Assembly (NCBI GenBank): GCA_007115705.1
Contig: QXEO01000220.1
Location: 15,407,624-15,471,623, forward strand
Length of the DNA stretch: 64,000 bases
Origin: Dactylis glomerata
Taxonomy: Eukaryota > Streptophyta > Magnoliopsida > Poales > Poaceae
Reading direction: 5' to 3'
The position numbers and the translations under genes are program-made. The notes beneath the pieces are model-generated. The model was not told where the DNA came from. It was given only the letters and a program-made list of their open reading frames with translations, and made no database searches. Of the stretch, positions 1-10,772 are shown piece after piece (within the stretch, counting starts at the first letter, position 1; each line of letters begins with the position of its first letter).

Positions 1-1043
1 TCAGGCTGACTTGGCATTTTAGAAAAAGAAAAAAGCAAAATATCTACAAAAATCTGGGAAACCCAATTAAAAAAACTCATCTCCCACCTCTCTCTCCTGT
101 TGGCCCAAGCCACCGCCGCCATGCCCGCCGCAGCTGGGACACCCTGCCCCCATGACCGCCGCCGCTGCACCTCTCCAGATGACCGCCGTCGGAGGTGCTT
201 CCTCCGGTACCCAGCCCAGGCCTCCGTTCGGCTTCGCCCGCCCACATGCTCACCGGCGCTGCTCCTTGCTCCACCTGCGCACCACCGGTAGCCCCTGCTC
301 CGGTCGCATCTGCTGCTCCCAACGTCTTCTCCACCATCCCCGGGCGCGGCGCAGCTCTATGGACCCTCTGCAGTGGTCGCCCGGCGTCCCCGTGCTACAA
401 ATCGTTGACATCGATCCCGAATCGAGATCTCCCCGCCATGGCCGAGTTGGGCAAGCTTGGGGCACGGAATCCATGTGGCTCCACAGACCTTCGTCGGCCG
501 GCGTCCCTACGCTTATGTTCGTCGACAGAGACCCAGATCGGAGCCCCTCCCAGCCATGTCCGACCCAGGACGGATATAGGAGATGGCGGCGGAGATCGGC
601 CGCCCGCCATGGCTGAGCGCCCGAGGCAGCGCCTCCCGTGCGTCTCCGCGTCCGTCGCCTCCTTCAACTAGTGCGACGCAGTAGGATGCGACAAATGGAG
701 GCGGCGGCGACATCACCGGAGGTGGCGGCGACATCACCGGAGGCGGCGGCGGCGACTTCGCCAGAGAGATAATTGGCCACCGGGTCAACCGGGAAGGAGA
801 TAGAAGAGATAATTGGATTTTTTTATTTTTTATTGTGTTGACGAGTGGGTCCCAGTCCATGTCAGCAAATTAGCTCTGTCAAATGGGTCCTAGTGGTCAG
901 AAATAGCATCAATTCTTCGTCAATTCACGTTTAGCCTATTCCGCAAAAAACTTTGAAAAATGTGGTGGTTTTTTGTTCCGCAAACATAAAGTGGTGGTAT
1001 TTGGTAAATTTAGCACCAAAAGTGGTGGTTTTATGCTATTAAC
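1..1043. other. GC-rich repeat of unknown class, no supported gene
   Basis: The stretch is CG-rich to about 780 and AT-rich after it. Open frames exist on both strands, but they overlap each other, are proline/arginine/serine-rich and match no family I know, so I call none of them. At about 690-760 an 18-bp word (GGCGGCGACATCACCGGA) is repeated in tandem. At 961-1035 the motif GTGGTGGT occurs three times in a block that reads, on the minus strand, like the terminal region of a grass Mutator- or CACTA-type DNA transposon. The left end lies outside the window, so no terminal inverted repeat can be checked. Confidence 0.3.
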
Positions 1044-1046
1044 TCT

Positions 1047-1280
1047 TTTTTCGAAAAGGAGAACATCCCCAGCCTCTTTATCAAAGTAATGCATACAACT
1101 GTCTTTATTAAAACATTATTACAAAGTAATTATTACAGCTCATGGATCAACCAAAGTCGACATATGAATCAGCCGCTTAAAAATATAACTCAGACATAGT
1201 AGGACTGAAACTTTAAACAGTGAGGCGACGATCAGACCGCCACCAAATGACTAAATGATTCACAAGAGGATTAGAGGGGG
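1047..1280 (-). mobile_element. Probable LINE 3' end fragment
   Basis: A T-run (TTTTTTCGAAAAGG) is followed by sequence that resembles the 3' untranslated end of grass LINEs read on the opposite strand. No ORF and no target duplication could be recognised. The right boundary is arbitrary. Class assignment rests on resemblance only. Confidence 0.25.
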
Positions 1281-1400
1281 AAAACTTGTTGTTCGAAGCT
1301 ACGATCTAGTTCTGGAATAACACAGAGCGACAGAGAATAAGCGAGAGTAGAGAGATTTTGCTCCGCGCAGAACTTGCGACTTTTCAGTATATTTCTCATC

Positions 1401-1448
1401 CTTTTATTTGGGCTACAAGACTAACTTTTATTTGGGCTACAAGACTAA
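1401..1448. repeat. Perfect 24-bp tandem duplication
   Basis: Two identical adjacent 24-bp units beginning CTTTTATTTGGGCTACAAGA occupy 1401-1424 and 1425-1448. They lie in noncoding DNA upstream of the DUF3339 gene, probably a replication-slippage product. The rest of 1281-1890 shows no gene I can support. Confidence 0.85.
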
Positions 1449-2081
1449 CACATGAAGCCACGATGTCATGATCCATCCCACGAGCAGACTAAGTCACGCT
1501 GAAGAAACGCTTCAAGTCGTTAAGCGATCTTGGAGCCTACTGCTACTGTATGATAACTGAAGAAAATTCAAAAAAATGGCTAACACCTAAAACCCTGAAA
1601 CTAACAGGGCTGCACTGGTTTTATTCAACAAAACTGTGTGCCATTGCCTTTGTGCAAAGCGGCCTGATCAAACTCTAGCCCCTTGAATCTGGAGAAGAGG
1701 GGTTGCGGGAGGAGTAGAGCCCGCGTGAGGCGCACACGACGGAGCTGTTCCCGCCGACGATCTACGACTCGGCGGTGTTCCTTGCTGTGCTTGTCCTGGG
1801 TCGCCTTGTTTCAGGAACGTGCGATTATCAACTAATTAAAAAAATTATTTTTTCCGGAAGCAAAGTGCGGAACGTGTGATTAGAATAGGTGGAGGACCGG
1901 AGTTGCTAGAAAGCGAGACGTCACCAGCCGAACCGAAAGGCAAGAATCCAACGAAAGCCCCTCCCATCTCCACTCCACCACCACCACCACCACATCCTCG
2001 CCTCCTCGATCACACCATCCTGCCCTGTTCCTCTCCTTTGCTCCATCTCCTTCCTCTTCATCCTCGCCCTCGCCGTCGAGG

Positions 2082-2291
2082 ATGTCGGACTGGGGTCCGG
2101 TGGTGATCGCGGTGGTGCTTTTCGTGCTGCTGTCGCCGGGGCTGCTGCTGCAGCTGCCGGGGAAGCACCACCTGGTGGAGTTCGGCAACATGCACACCAG
2201 CGCCATGGCCATCCTCGTACACGCCATCATCTACTTCGCACTCGTCGCCCTCTTCGTCATCGTCATCGGAGTACCCATCACCACTGGCTAG
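2082..2291 (+). CDS. DUF3339 family small membrane protein
   Basis: A 69-residue single-exon protein begins MSDWGPVVIAVVLFVLLSPG. It has the hallmarks of the plant DUF3339 family: the start M-x-D-W-G-P, a first hydrophobic segment (residues about 5-25), the central motif VEFGNMHTS (about 33-41), and a second hydrophobic segment (about 43-66). The length is that of a complete family member. The family is plant-specific and its molecular role is not established; two membrane spans suggest an endomembrane or plasma-membrane location. The start is fixed by the conserved N-terminus. The upstream leader (about 1895-2081) is rich in CCACCA/CTCCTC and no TATA box is obvious. AATAAG words near 2477 may serve polyadenylation. 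Intact and probably expressed. Confidence 0.9.
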   Translation: MSDWGPVVIAVVLFVLLSPGLLLQLPGKHHLVEFGNMHTSAMAILVHAIIYFALVALFVIVIGVPITTG

Positions 2292-4071
2292 CTACCTACA
2301 CGGAGTCACCGATCAGCCTGGTTTCTAGTTTCTTCTTCCCGAGATCGTCTCGTACTCTCCTCCCTTTCTCTTCTTCATCCTCTGACTCTTCCCGCCTCTC
2401 TGTTTGGTCTTCTCACTGATATGTATCTATGCGATGTTTGTTGTCCTGCGTAACTACCTGTGTGTAGCTCCCTACTTAATAAGAGATGTTTAATTTCCTT
2501 GGGTTGAGCGACATTTCATTCTCAACTAGTCCTGATTCATTCATTGTGTATGAGATGAGCGTACGACGGTGTGGCTGGCTGGTGTGCACGTATGCCATGC
2601 TCTCGCTATCAATCGGGAGTGATTAAGCTGACAGTATCACTGCCCATCAACCACTACCACACCAGCTACCATCTTAACCCTCTCGCTACTAGAATCTTAG
2701 TCTAGTCTTCTACTAGCTATAATGCGGGCCTTATGTAAGCAGTGCTACGCTGAGCCTGGTACTAAAAAAAAGGAATTGAGAAGTTTTAACATTCTCAATT
2801 TTTGTGTACATACATAAAGATGATTTTTCTAGTAACGTGTAATTACTAATTACACAAAAACTAGCATGGTGACCTTTGCAAATGCGATGACAGATCTGTA
2901 TAGTACTGAAGTGACTGTGAAATAAATTTATAGTTTTGTTGTACCAGTATGTGGTAAGATTCTATAGCCACCGAAAAGTTATACAAACTAAAATAATATA
3001 TATTTATAAAATGCATTTTAAATTTGGTGAAACTGTATTTAAAAGTTTTAAAAGTTCTCAATTTTTGTGTACATGCATAAAGATGACTTCTAGTAACGTG
3101 TAGTTACACAAAAGTGTGGTTCCAAACAGGCATTAGAAATTCAGTTTTGGTCTTCACATTTTTCATTTTTGTGTAGGTCAGAGGGGATAATGCAATTGTA
3201 AATAATTTTATACGTACACATGCGACATCTATATGGACATGCCCATTTTTTCAGATTTATGGCGTCTATTACAAAGTCATGGTCTGGCACAAGAACTGCA
3301 TTCATATATGTAAAGGATCACAGTTATTCAGTGTACAGAACTATGACACGGTTTCTACATGTAAATCATCAGTTTGGATATATATGATATTCAATCATAT
3401 GTGAAGTTGTTTTTCCCGCAAAATATCACTTGTCACTTTGTCAGGTACAGCTTGGAGATGATACCATGGAGAATATTGGCTATAGCCTGACAAAGTGCTG
3501 AAGAAAGTTCAGGAAGTATCAGGTACAACTTGTTTGGTAAAAAAAATTAAGGTCACCTATAAATACATATGTTTCACTCTATTTCTAAACATGATAATTC
3601 TGTAATAACCACATTTGCGTACTCTTGACAGATGTCAGAATCAGCTAACACGAAATCTTCAGTAATGTTCAATACTTAGCACAGACCAGCAATGACAAAA
3701 AGAGCAATTCAATAGCTAAATTCTGGATACTCTGCTAGCAGTATACTCTGTTTCAACACTATGAATGAAGATTGATAAAACAATCTGGAACAGTTACAGT
3801 TAGCCAACACACCATCTGTAAATAGTCAGGAACAAATCTAGTGCGAAGTCTTCACCATAAATCTCACTTCCAAGATCAATTTGCTATTAAAACACATGGT
3901 TTCCTTTTCAAATCCATCATAAACATGTATCTCCTTTTGTCCCGAATAACCAATCAACTTGAAAATGGTTTGCATACTTGTTGAGAAAATAGTTTGACAA
4001 GCTCTCATCGATTGTTTCTTCCAACTAGTCAATATCAGACTACTAAATGCAAACGAATTTGTTAGTACTCC
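2292..4071. other. Intergenic, AT-rich, with a diverged direct repeat and a hairpin
   Basis: No gene is supported. A 53-55-bp unit starting TTCTCAATTTTTGTGTACAT occurs at 2792-2846 and again, diverged, at 3055-3107. At 3434-3445 and 3486-3497 a 12-bp inverted repeat (CACTTTGTCAGG / CCTGACAAAGTG) surrounds a 40-nt loop. Near 3117 the text GTGGTTCCAAACAGGC resembles the ends of grass hAT-like MITEs, but no partner end was found. Confidence 0.5.
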
Positions 4072-4089
4072 AAACGAATGTATATATTG

Positions 4090-4702
4090 CCTGACGTACG
4101 TAGCGTTTCGCTTCGCCGAGATCAGGCGACACCACGCGATCGGATCTCATCGTGTCTCCCGCCGACGCCGTCTCTATGGCCTTTGGGCCATGGAGGCGCG
4201 GTGGGTCTCGGCCCTCGTCGGTGGGAGGGCTCCGTCCCCTGTTTTGAGGGCTTCATTCTCTGTTCCTAGGGTCAAGGTTTCCTAAAGTCAAGGTTTGTAG
4301 AGGCGGCGCTTAGGTGGTGGTGGCGGTGTCTCGTGCAATAAGGTCTCCCCGGCTTCAACTCTATCTCGACGGCAACGTCGAGAGGCTTGTGGGAGTGGTG
4401 TGGTCTTTGAGGATTTCGTCTGGTTGTGGGGATCTTCGGATCGTCAAAGAGCTTCATAGGCAATTCTTCCTTCTTCGTCTCCGGAACGGATGTGGTCTTC
4501 ATGACCCGTTCGGCGCCTTCCCGTCCGCAGCCAACAATGTCAGGCCGACTTAGGGAGGAGCGGCAGCGGCGGCGCACCGTCGACACGGTCTGGAGGTTGA
4601 AGATGAAGGGCTTCTCAAGGATCTCGTTGTAATTTTCGTTTTTCTTGGTGTGTTTTATACTGTTCGTTGTTTCTTTTAACGCCAGAGTCCTATTCGAAAA
4701 AA
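4090..4702 (+). mobile_element. 5'-truncated LINE 3' end with 18-bp target duplication
   Basis: The insert ends in a poly-A run (about 4697-4702) and is flanked by AAACGAATGTATATATTG at 4072-4089 and again at 4703-4720; poly-A makes the exact edge uncertain by a few bases. Long target duplications plus a 3' A-tail are the signature of target-primed reverse transcription. The body is GC-rich and contains no domain, as expected for a 3' UTR of a 5'-truncated LINE. It lies about 110 bp downstream of the stop codon of the minus-strand gene at 4829-5293. Confidence 0.8.
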
Positions 4703-4828
4703 AAACGAATGTATATATTGGTATAACCGGCTCAGCGGAAACCAAACAAATCGCATGTCCATCAGATCAATCAATCCGTCGCACTATCTATCATATACAC
4801 ACCCATGCATTGCTGGTGAATGAACCAA

Positions 4829-5293
4829 TCAAGAAACGTGCTGCAGAACGGTTTCCGCCGCTTGCGCGAGGAGGTGCAGGGCAACGGCGGCGGAGATCGG
4901 CACGCCGCCGAGCACCAGTGTGGCGACTGCGACCGCGACAGTGGGCCTGGTGCCCATGAGCATCAGCTGCAGCGCGCCGGCGATGGCGGAGACGTCCGAG
5001 ACATACGCCGGGTAGTAGCGCTTCTCCCAGGCCGCCCACCCCGGCGGCGCCTCGTAGTTGGTCTCCGCCATATGTGCCTCCCGGATCCTCCGCCGCAGCA
5101 CCGCCATGCCCTCGTCCACCAGCGCGCCGCCGTAGTGGTCCCGCCGGAACGCGCTGCAGCTCAAGGTGGCCGCAGCAGCCCGCGGCCTCCACGGTTGCAG
5201 CGGCGCCAGACCGTGGCGCGGCGTTGTTCCTTGGCGGCGGAGCCCGAGCACGGCCGGCCGCACCGTCCCCGGAAGTGAGAGGGAAGATGACAT
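4829..5293 (-). CDS. Conserved plant protein of unknown function, C-terminal membrane segments
   Basis: A 154-residue single-exon protein. After a basic, proline/serine-rich N-terminus (about 1-45, possibly a transit or signal region), the conserved block runs HYGGALVDEGMAVLRRRI, then AETNYEAPPGWAAWEKRYYP (about 53-95). I recall this arrangement from many angiosperm proteins without assigned function. The C-terminus (about 100-150) is alternately hydrophobic and could form one or two membrane helices. The ATG is taken at 5291-5293; an upstream in-frame TTG is not credible as a plant start. A CTATAAAT box on the minus strand at 5432-5439 sits about 140 bp upstream. A broken paralogue lies at 57398-57765 with homologous flanking DNA, so this is the intact copy of a tandem duplication. 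No family name is claimed. Confidence 0.75.
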   Translation of the reverse strand: MSSSLSLPGTVRPAVLGLRRQGTTPRHGLAPLQPWRPRAAAATLSCSAFRRDHYGGALVDEGMAVLRRRIREAHMAETNYEAPPGWAAWEKRYYPAYVSDVSAIAGALQLMLMGTRPTVAVAVATLVLGGVPISAAVALHLLAQAAETVLQHVS

Positions 5294-5745
5294 CGATGGA
5301 CCTTTCAAATCGGATGGAGAAGTGATCGAGCTTTTGATATCTCAAGAAGATGGCACTACAAGCAAGAATTTGATCGATGAATATGAGGAAGAGGCGATGG
5401 AAGTTGGCGACAAATGCAGGTCGAGTTGGACATTTATAGGCGACGAGGCTTAAAAATCGGTGAAACGCGTGATATGGTGTCGTTGGCGGGTTTTTGGACG
5501 GTGATTTGGACGTTATTAATGGTCGTTTGGATCCCAGCAGATGATTGTTTGGATTAGCTGCAATCAACGTACGCCAACCAACACCAGCGGCCGCCCACCT
5601 CTAGTTAGCGCTGGTCTTTGATGATTGAGTTGAACGCGACTATCGACTCCTAAAAATTATAATATGGTTCTCTATAGTGTAGAGTCTAGACAAATCTTAC
5701 CGTTTCTATTTAGCTAGTGTTCTGAGTTTAGTTAAAATTAAACTT
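5294..5745 (-). promoter_or_regulatory. Upstream region conserved with the paralogue at 57.8-58.8 kb
   Basis: The region contains a minus-strand TATA box (CTATAAAT, plus coordinates 5432-5439). It also has a block at 5484-5512 (TTGGCGGGTTTTTGG...GGTGATTTGGAC) that reappears at 58601-58628, and a later block (CCACCTCTAG...GATGATTGAGTTGAA, about 5595-5632) matched near 58703-58736. Conservation of noncoding sequence between the copies marks the duplication as including the promoter. Binding sites are not assigned. Confidence 0.55.
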
Positions 5746-5756
5746 TATCAATTTTA

Positions 5757-6915
5757 ACTAACTATATAATGAAAAAATAACACACGAAGCAGGCTTTCGT
5801 CCTGCTATATTAATATAGCAACTACATGATACAAAAATCTTGCTGCGGTCGCAACACAACCAAACGTAAAAAAAATAAGAGAAAGAAAAGCTAAACAAAT
5901 ACCAACATTGACAGATCGACAAAACAAAGATGACCCGCCACCGCTGTGCCCTCCAGAGAATTCCCATCGCTCCTAGCCAACCGAAGTGCCGCCTACCAAG
6001 GAACACCTTCAAGAAAGAAAGCGACAGTGAAGCCTTTGCTGCCCGGACAAGTCCTAGGGTTTCCCCCGGTACGTAGAGGGTAGTGGGAAGGGGTACACCT
6101 CGAGGCCCTTCAGGAAGGAAGGCGACATCCGCATGCTTCACTACATCGGTGTTGGATGAGCCGATTGGGATTTCTCCCCACCCCCCAAAAAACCACCACC
6201 CAGACAATCCGTACTGCTCCACCCAACTTGCTGCCCACCAGCATGCGTCACCACGGTCTTACGCCATCCTTGTCGTCTCACTATGGTCACCGACATGAGG
6301 CCTAAAAGAAATAAAATGGGACATGGAACAGGGGAAGCAGCATCGCTGCCGAGCCAAAGAGAACTACCTCCACCTCCAACTCGGTAGCAAATCAAACAGG
6401 GCAACAGGCTCACACCAGGCCCCTACTGGCCCGTTGGGCCTAGACGATCCGGTGGAGCCCCGCCGTCATGCTGCAGCAAGCCGACTAAAATGCCACCACC
6501 ACCAGTACCGATGTCGCACCTCACCTCCAGGGAGCCTCGTCGCCGCGCGAAAACTAGCCAGCCCGCGTCAACCTAGATGGGGTCCAAATGGGACCAGGTC
6601 TGGGCCAAGCGGACGCCGCCAGCCACCTGCACCACCATGTTGCCCAGCGGCCAACGAACGCGTCGCCGCACTGAGGACAACCCGCTCACGGGACCCAAGC
6701 CATCGAGCCAGACCGTCGCCGGCCAACCACACCGCCGCCGGAAGAAGGAGCCTAGATCCGCCTCCTAGCGCGCGGGGAAAAGAAGTTCACCGCCGGTGCC
6801 ACCCAAACTCCTGCTGGCGGTGGCGACGGGGGAAGGAGGAGGGAGTGGAGCTCTTGACTGAGGAAGAGTGGCGGCCCTTCCTCGCCGCCAGGAGGGCGAG
6901 AGGAGTTCGAGGGGT
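5757..6915 (-). mobile_element. Probable non-LTR retroposon, minus strand
   Basis: Read on the minus strand this has a GC-rich beginning and an AT-rich end that finishes with a short stem (TATAGCAGGACGAAAGCCTG) and a weak A-run near 5764-5769. The layout matches 5'-UTR plus 3'-UTR pieces of grass LINE families. I see no reverse-transcriptase reading frame and no target duplication. A 21-bp word (GTGCCGGCACCCCGCACCC core) is repeated at about 6925 and 6982, just outside the assigned edge. Confidence 0.35.
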
Positions 6916-7599
6916 CAAACCAATGTGTGCCGGCACCCCGCACCCCGCACCCGCAAATTAAATCATCCCACAGGTAACCAACGTGTGCCGGCACCCCGCA
7001 CCCGGCAGGTCGATCGTCCAAAGCACTTGAGTTTATTATTAATATTTTTTTTAGAACTAGAGGGCCTCGCCCCGGTTCCACTTCTGAAACCACACACGAG
7101 TTCTTACAGGAGTTTTACAGGACACGAGGTGCATAGAATCAGTTCATACACCTAGTTATAGCTACTCCTTATTACATCACCACCATCAAAAGCATAGAGT
7201 AAAAGTTTTTACTGAAACCATAATAGCTACCCACACAGGGGAGAGACAACCCAACTCGACCATCAGGTCCTCTGTACCGCCCTGAAGCATTCTCCATCCC
7301 CAACCAGCTCCATGTCATTGGCTTTCAGCGTCCTCGCCAGGTCAGGAGCCGAGATCCTCAGGTGCCCCGATTCCGCCGAGCTCATATTCATCACCATCAG
7401 TTCATGATGGGTTTTTGGATGCTTTTCTGGCTTCACCCAGGCTCTGGCCACAACAGCATTGGTGGCGCATGAGCCAAGCCCTCCAATTGTATAGTCACTG
7501 CCCGTAGACTTCCTTTTTCTTCCTCGGGAAGCAGAATTTCCCACTGAGCAAGCAAGCAAGCCAACCTTCTCCACAATATCTGCATCCCAGACCAATTAG

Positions 7600-9240
7600 T
7601 CCGATTGAAGCACATATCATTTCTCATAAGCCAAATAACCCTTAACAGGGCAGCATGAACCATGTTTGTAATTTTTTTTTAATCTTGATTCCATAAGTTT
7701 GCTATATCACTAAGTGATGAATGGCTATTGAAAATTTGTGATTTTTTCAACTCATCCCAAGCAGCTGAGATTACCACACAATCACAGAATAAGTGGTTAC
7801 AAGTTTCTTCCTCATTACAAAATAAGCAGGTTAAATCATCAACATGTTGTCTTTTACACAAATTATCTCTAGTGAGTAATTTGGTATGAGCAATTAACCA
7901 CAAGAAGAAATAAATTTTAGGAGGTACTTTTACTTTCCACATTGAATGGACATTAACAGGCATTACTCCCCGAAAGTTAATAATAGCATACATCGATTTT
8001 ACACTAAACAACCAATTGGCTTCAAACTTCCAAATCAAAGTGTATTGCTCATCATTCAAGGACAAAGTTTGAGCAATTTAAACAATTTCAAACCACTTTA
8101 CCATTAAATCATGGTCAAAACACCTTCTAAAACTAATTTTGAGTTGTGTACCATCCCAGGCCTTAGCAATACTAATGTTTTGCTCATTAGCCAGGACATA
8201 CACATCCCAATACTGAATAGCAAGGCTGGAGGTACCAAACCATTGGTCCTCCCAAAAATTAATCTTCCTCCCATTTCCTACATGACATTGAAACCCCATT
8301 TTTGCAGCTTTTGCTGCCCACATGACCCCCTTCCAAAAGGGAGAGGCACCACGAGAGGGACATCAGAACACATTTGGTTCATCCACTCTATACGTATACT
8401 CAATGATTTGTTTCCAAATTTTATCATTGTCTAACTGATATCTTTTAATCCAAGAGGCCAACAAACACATATTTAAAGCAGCTAGGTCAGGGACACCCAA
8501 ACCACCATAATTTTTTTCTGAGAAACCAAACCCCAGTTAGCCAGATGATATTTGTGATGTCCCTCATAATTATCCCATAAACAGTGGACCATTTGAGAAT
8601 TGATCAAGGCTAAAGCCCAATTAGGAAACTTTATAACACTAAGCAAGTACAAAGGAATACTGTACACTTCTGACCAGCTCTAGTTTTGCCGCATGATTAA
8701 GCAACCTGCCTCTCCAGCCAGCAGCTTTCTTAAAAAAATTATCAATTATTGGCAGAAGATCCTCTTTTCTAAGCTTCTTAGGGCATCTACAATGCGGTGC
8801 TTATGACGGGCGCTAAGGATTAATTTCCTGGCAGTTAGGCCCTATTCCCGGCCGATCCCAGGAATTAGGCTGGCGTCGCTGCTAGGATTTGCGTCGATGC
8901 TTCGTCTTTTCCTCAGCCCAAAACGAACTGAACCACCGCAATCAAGGGAAGACAAATTATCTTCTTAGCGCCTATATTTAGCGCTTAGCGTTGGAGCGTC
9001 GGACTCTTATCCGCGTAATTCAAGATAATAATATTTTCTTTTGATACCCAAGCGCCTGCATAGGAGTCCAGCGTTGTACATGCCCTTATAATGAAGGGGA
9101 ACCCCTAAATATTTTATGGGGAACTGCCCTAATCTATAACATAAAGACTGAGCAATAGTTTGCGCCTCTTCTTTCTCAATATTAATATCAAATCACACTT
9201 GTGAAAGTTAATTCTCATGCCAGACATCTGCTCAAAACAG
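7600..9240 (-). pseudogene. Broken LINE reverse transcriptase / zf-RVT reading frame
   Basis: Separate frames together give recognisable LINE ORF2 parts. At about 9100-9230 lie EQMSGMRINFHKC and the motif KYLGVPLHY. After the MITE come FFKKAAGWRGRLLNHAAKL (about 8700-8775), WALALINSQM (8600s), and an NWLFSVKSMYAI...KIYFFLWL stretch with CLFCNEEETCNHLFCDC (about 7785-7990), the Cys/His-rich zf-RVT domain. Stops and frameshifts separate the pieces. Only the distal part of ORF2 is left; endonuclease and most of the RT palm are absent. Confidence 0.65.
8781..9085. mobile_element. PIF/Harbinger-type MITE inside the LINE
   Basis: 305 bp with near-perfect terminal inverted repeats: GGGCATCTACAATGC at the left and, reversed, GGGCATGTACAACGC at the right. 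Both sides carry the 3-bp duplication TTA (8778-8780 and 9086-9088), as PIF/Harbinger elements make. There is no coding capacity. It interrupts the LINE reverse-transcriptase frame directly after the KYLGVPLHY motif, so it is younger than the LINE. Confidence 0.85.
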
Positions 9241-9284
9241 ATTATTAATCTTGTCCATATTCATCTACCTATGCCTCTAGATTT

Positions 9285-9445
9285 CCCGTTCTATGATTCT
9301 AGAATCAGAATAAGCGTCCTATCAACTGTTGCTATCCAATCACCAATTTGCAATCATATTGTTTTATATATATGCACGTCCAAATCAACTCCTTTTTCTA
9401 TATAAGATAATTCTCCACTTGGTCATCATGTAAGCGCGACGCGTT
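9285..9445. repeat. Segment duplicated at about 59.30-59.46 kb
   Basis: Words such as TTCCCGTTCTAT, GTCCAAATCAACTCCT and CTCCACTTGGTCATCATGTAAG recur in the same order near 59320-59455 with scattered changes. With the homologous gene and promoter at 4829-5680 versus 57452-58790 this marks the far side of the same segmental duplication. On the minus strand both copies read LHDDxxExY in frame, so a coding origin is possible but unproven. Confidence 0.5.
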
Positions 9446-9688
9446 GCGTGCGATGTCGAACCGTGCGTGCATTTCGCGGTGATCGAAAGAGATGTAGGAA
9501 GCTACGATGGTGTTAACTGTTAAGCAGCCTAATGAAGCGTAGTAAGGAGAGAGCCAGCTAATGGGAGCTTGATCGATCCAACGGGAACACAGCTTGTGGA
9601 ATGCGATGTCGATCGGCTCAATTTCTTGGATATTCTGAAGTCTATAAAAACCGCGTTTTTTGAAAGAGATAAATGCCCAGGATAACAT
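9398..9688 (-). CDS. Hypothetical ORF, possibly a gene fragment
   Basis: A 96-codon ATG-initiated frame includes PISWLSPYYASLGCLTVNTI and ends LHDDQVENYLI. The amino-acid composition is protein-like rather than low-complexity and the last residues are partly conserved in the duplicated copy near 59440. I recognise no family. No promoter, intron signals or second conserved block were found, so it could be a fragment of a once-larger gene or chance. Confidence 0.2.
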   Translation of the reverse strand: MLSWAFISFKKRGFYRLQNIQEIEPIDIAFHKLCSRWIDQAPISWLSPYYASLGCLTVNTIVASYISFDHREMHARFDIARNASRLHDDQVENYLI

Positions 9689-10767
9689 ATGAAGGACTAT
9701 AACGCAGGAATAATTTTTTCCATACTTTTGGAAAATAAAATAGACTCATTTATCAACTTTGCTTGCGAGTTCACTACGTCCTAACCGAGCTTAGTCGGGA
9801 TAATCTCGCCAACATGCCGTGCCAGTGGATCAAGTCATGCACATGAGGAACAGCCGCCTCTCCTGAAAAAAATCTAGCTGTCACCTCTACCTCCGCCTCC
9901 ACCATACTTAGTTTCCCATCCTTCGACCGGCCTCACCTATGTCAAGAGGGGTAGGAAACCCTCTCGACAATAGATTAGGTTAGAGTTCTTTCAATAAATT
10001 AGGTAGCCCTTTTGGTTTACTAATATTAATAACCTCTCATGAAACCTTGTACTCAACCTATTAGGTGTTTTCCCCATATGTAAATGGCCTTCATGAAGAT
10101 AAGTTATTGTTCAACGGTGAGCTCAACTTGAGTTAATTATTTTTACACTAAAATTTTACACTTATCTACAAACCATAATCCTAACTAGTGTATTTTACAT
10201 CTCCTAAGTTATCATAGTTACCCACACATAAATGTCTATAAATAGTGAGTATGGTTTTCGTTGTACATTCCTAATTCATATGTTTATAAACTTTACCTGG
10301 TTTTTAATAAATATAACAAAATTATATAATGGTACACCATTTTTATTGTTGATGTATTATCCCCTTAAATACCTTCAACTAAAGCTAAGTAAAATAAATA
10401 TGAAATATTTGTGTGCCTTGCGGTATAATTTATGACACTTTCATGTAAATCTCTGTATGAGAGGGAGATAATGTGTGCGCGCGCCTTGTGCGTGTAATTT
10501 TATATTGATATTTGAACCATATTGTCTATTAAATATCTCGATAGTAGTTTTCTAGGGTATGACTACACAATATAGAATTATAGATTATATTCCTTGCTAA
10601 TATGACATGGACGGCAATTTGCATTGTTCCTCTTTATATGTATGCGAGTTGATCTCTTAAAACCCTTGAGGTCATGGTGGTACGCTTGACTAATACGTTT
10701 CACGGTCATTCATTCTTGATTCATTTATATATGCTTGATTTCACTATTCGAGTAACTAAAGCAAACC
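9689..10767. other. AT-rich intergenic DNA, nothing recognised
   Basis: There are no ORFs with family resemblance, no terminal repeats and no strong periodicity. Short ORFs here (for example 10232-10435) are AT-rich and unsupported. Confidence 0.5.
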
Positions 10768-10772
10768 TCTAC

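Larger units (their letters stand above)
7045..9265 (-). mobile_element. LINE (L1-type) remnant, 5'-truncated
   Basis: A T-run at 7045-7052 is the complement of the 3' A-tail. Moving rightwards (towards the element's 5' side) come a 3' UTR, a reverse-transcriptase zinc-binding domain (zf-RVT, about 7680-8065) and the C-terminal part of the reverse transcriptase to about 9265. The frame is broken by several stops and shifts, so it is dead. A MITE is inserted at 8781-9085. The left neighbour is another retroposon, and no target duplication is visible. Compared with the duplicate region at 58.8-59.3 kb, this whole block is an insertion specific to this copy. Confidence 0.7.

Noticed and set aside
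77..860. Several overlapping ORFs of 63-158 codons on both strands
   Set aside because: They are artefacts of GC-rich DNA without stops; composition is Pro/Arg/Ser-rich, they overlap antisense, and none has a family motif.
1735..1830. Possible peptide ELFPPTIYDSAVFLAVLVLG in one plus-strand frame
   Set aside because: It reads like a start of a membrane protein, but no ATG context, no continuation and no splice structure support a gene; at most a fragment.
5166..5453. Plus-strand ORFs opposite the 4829-5293 gene
   Set aside because: They are antisense shadows; the minus-strand frame has the conserved core and a homologous paralogue.
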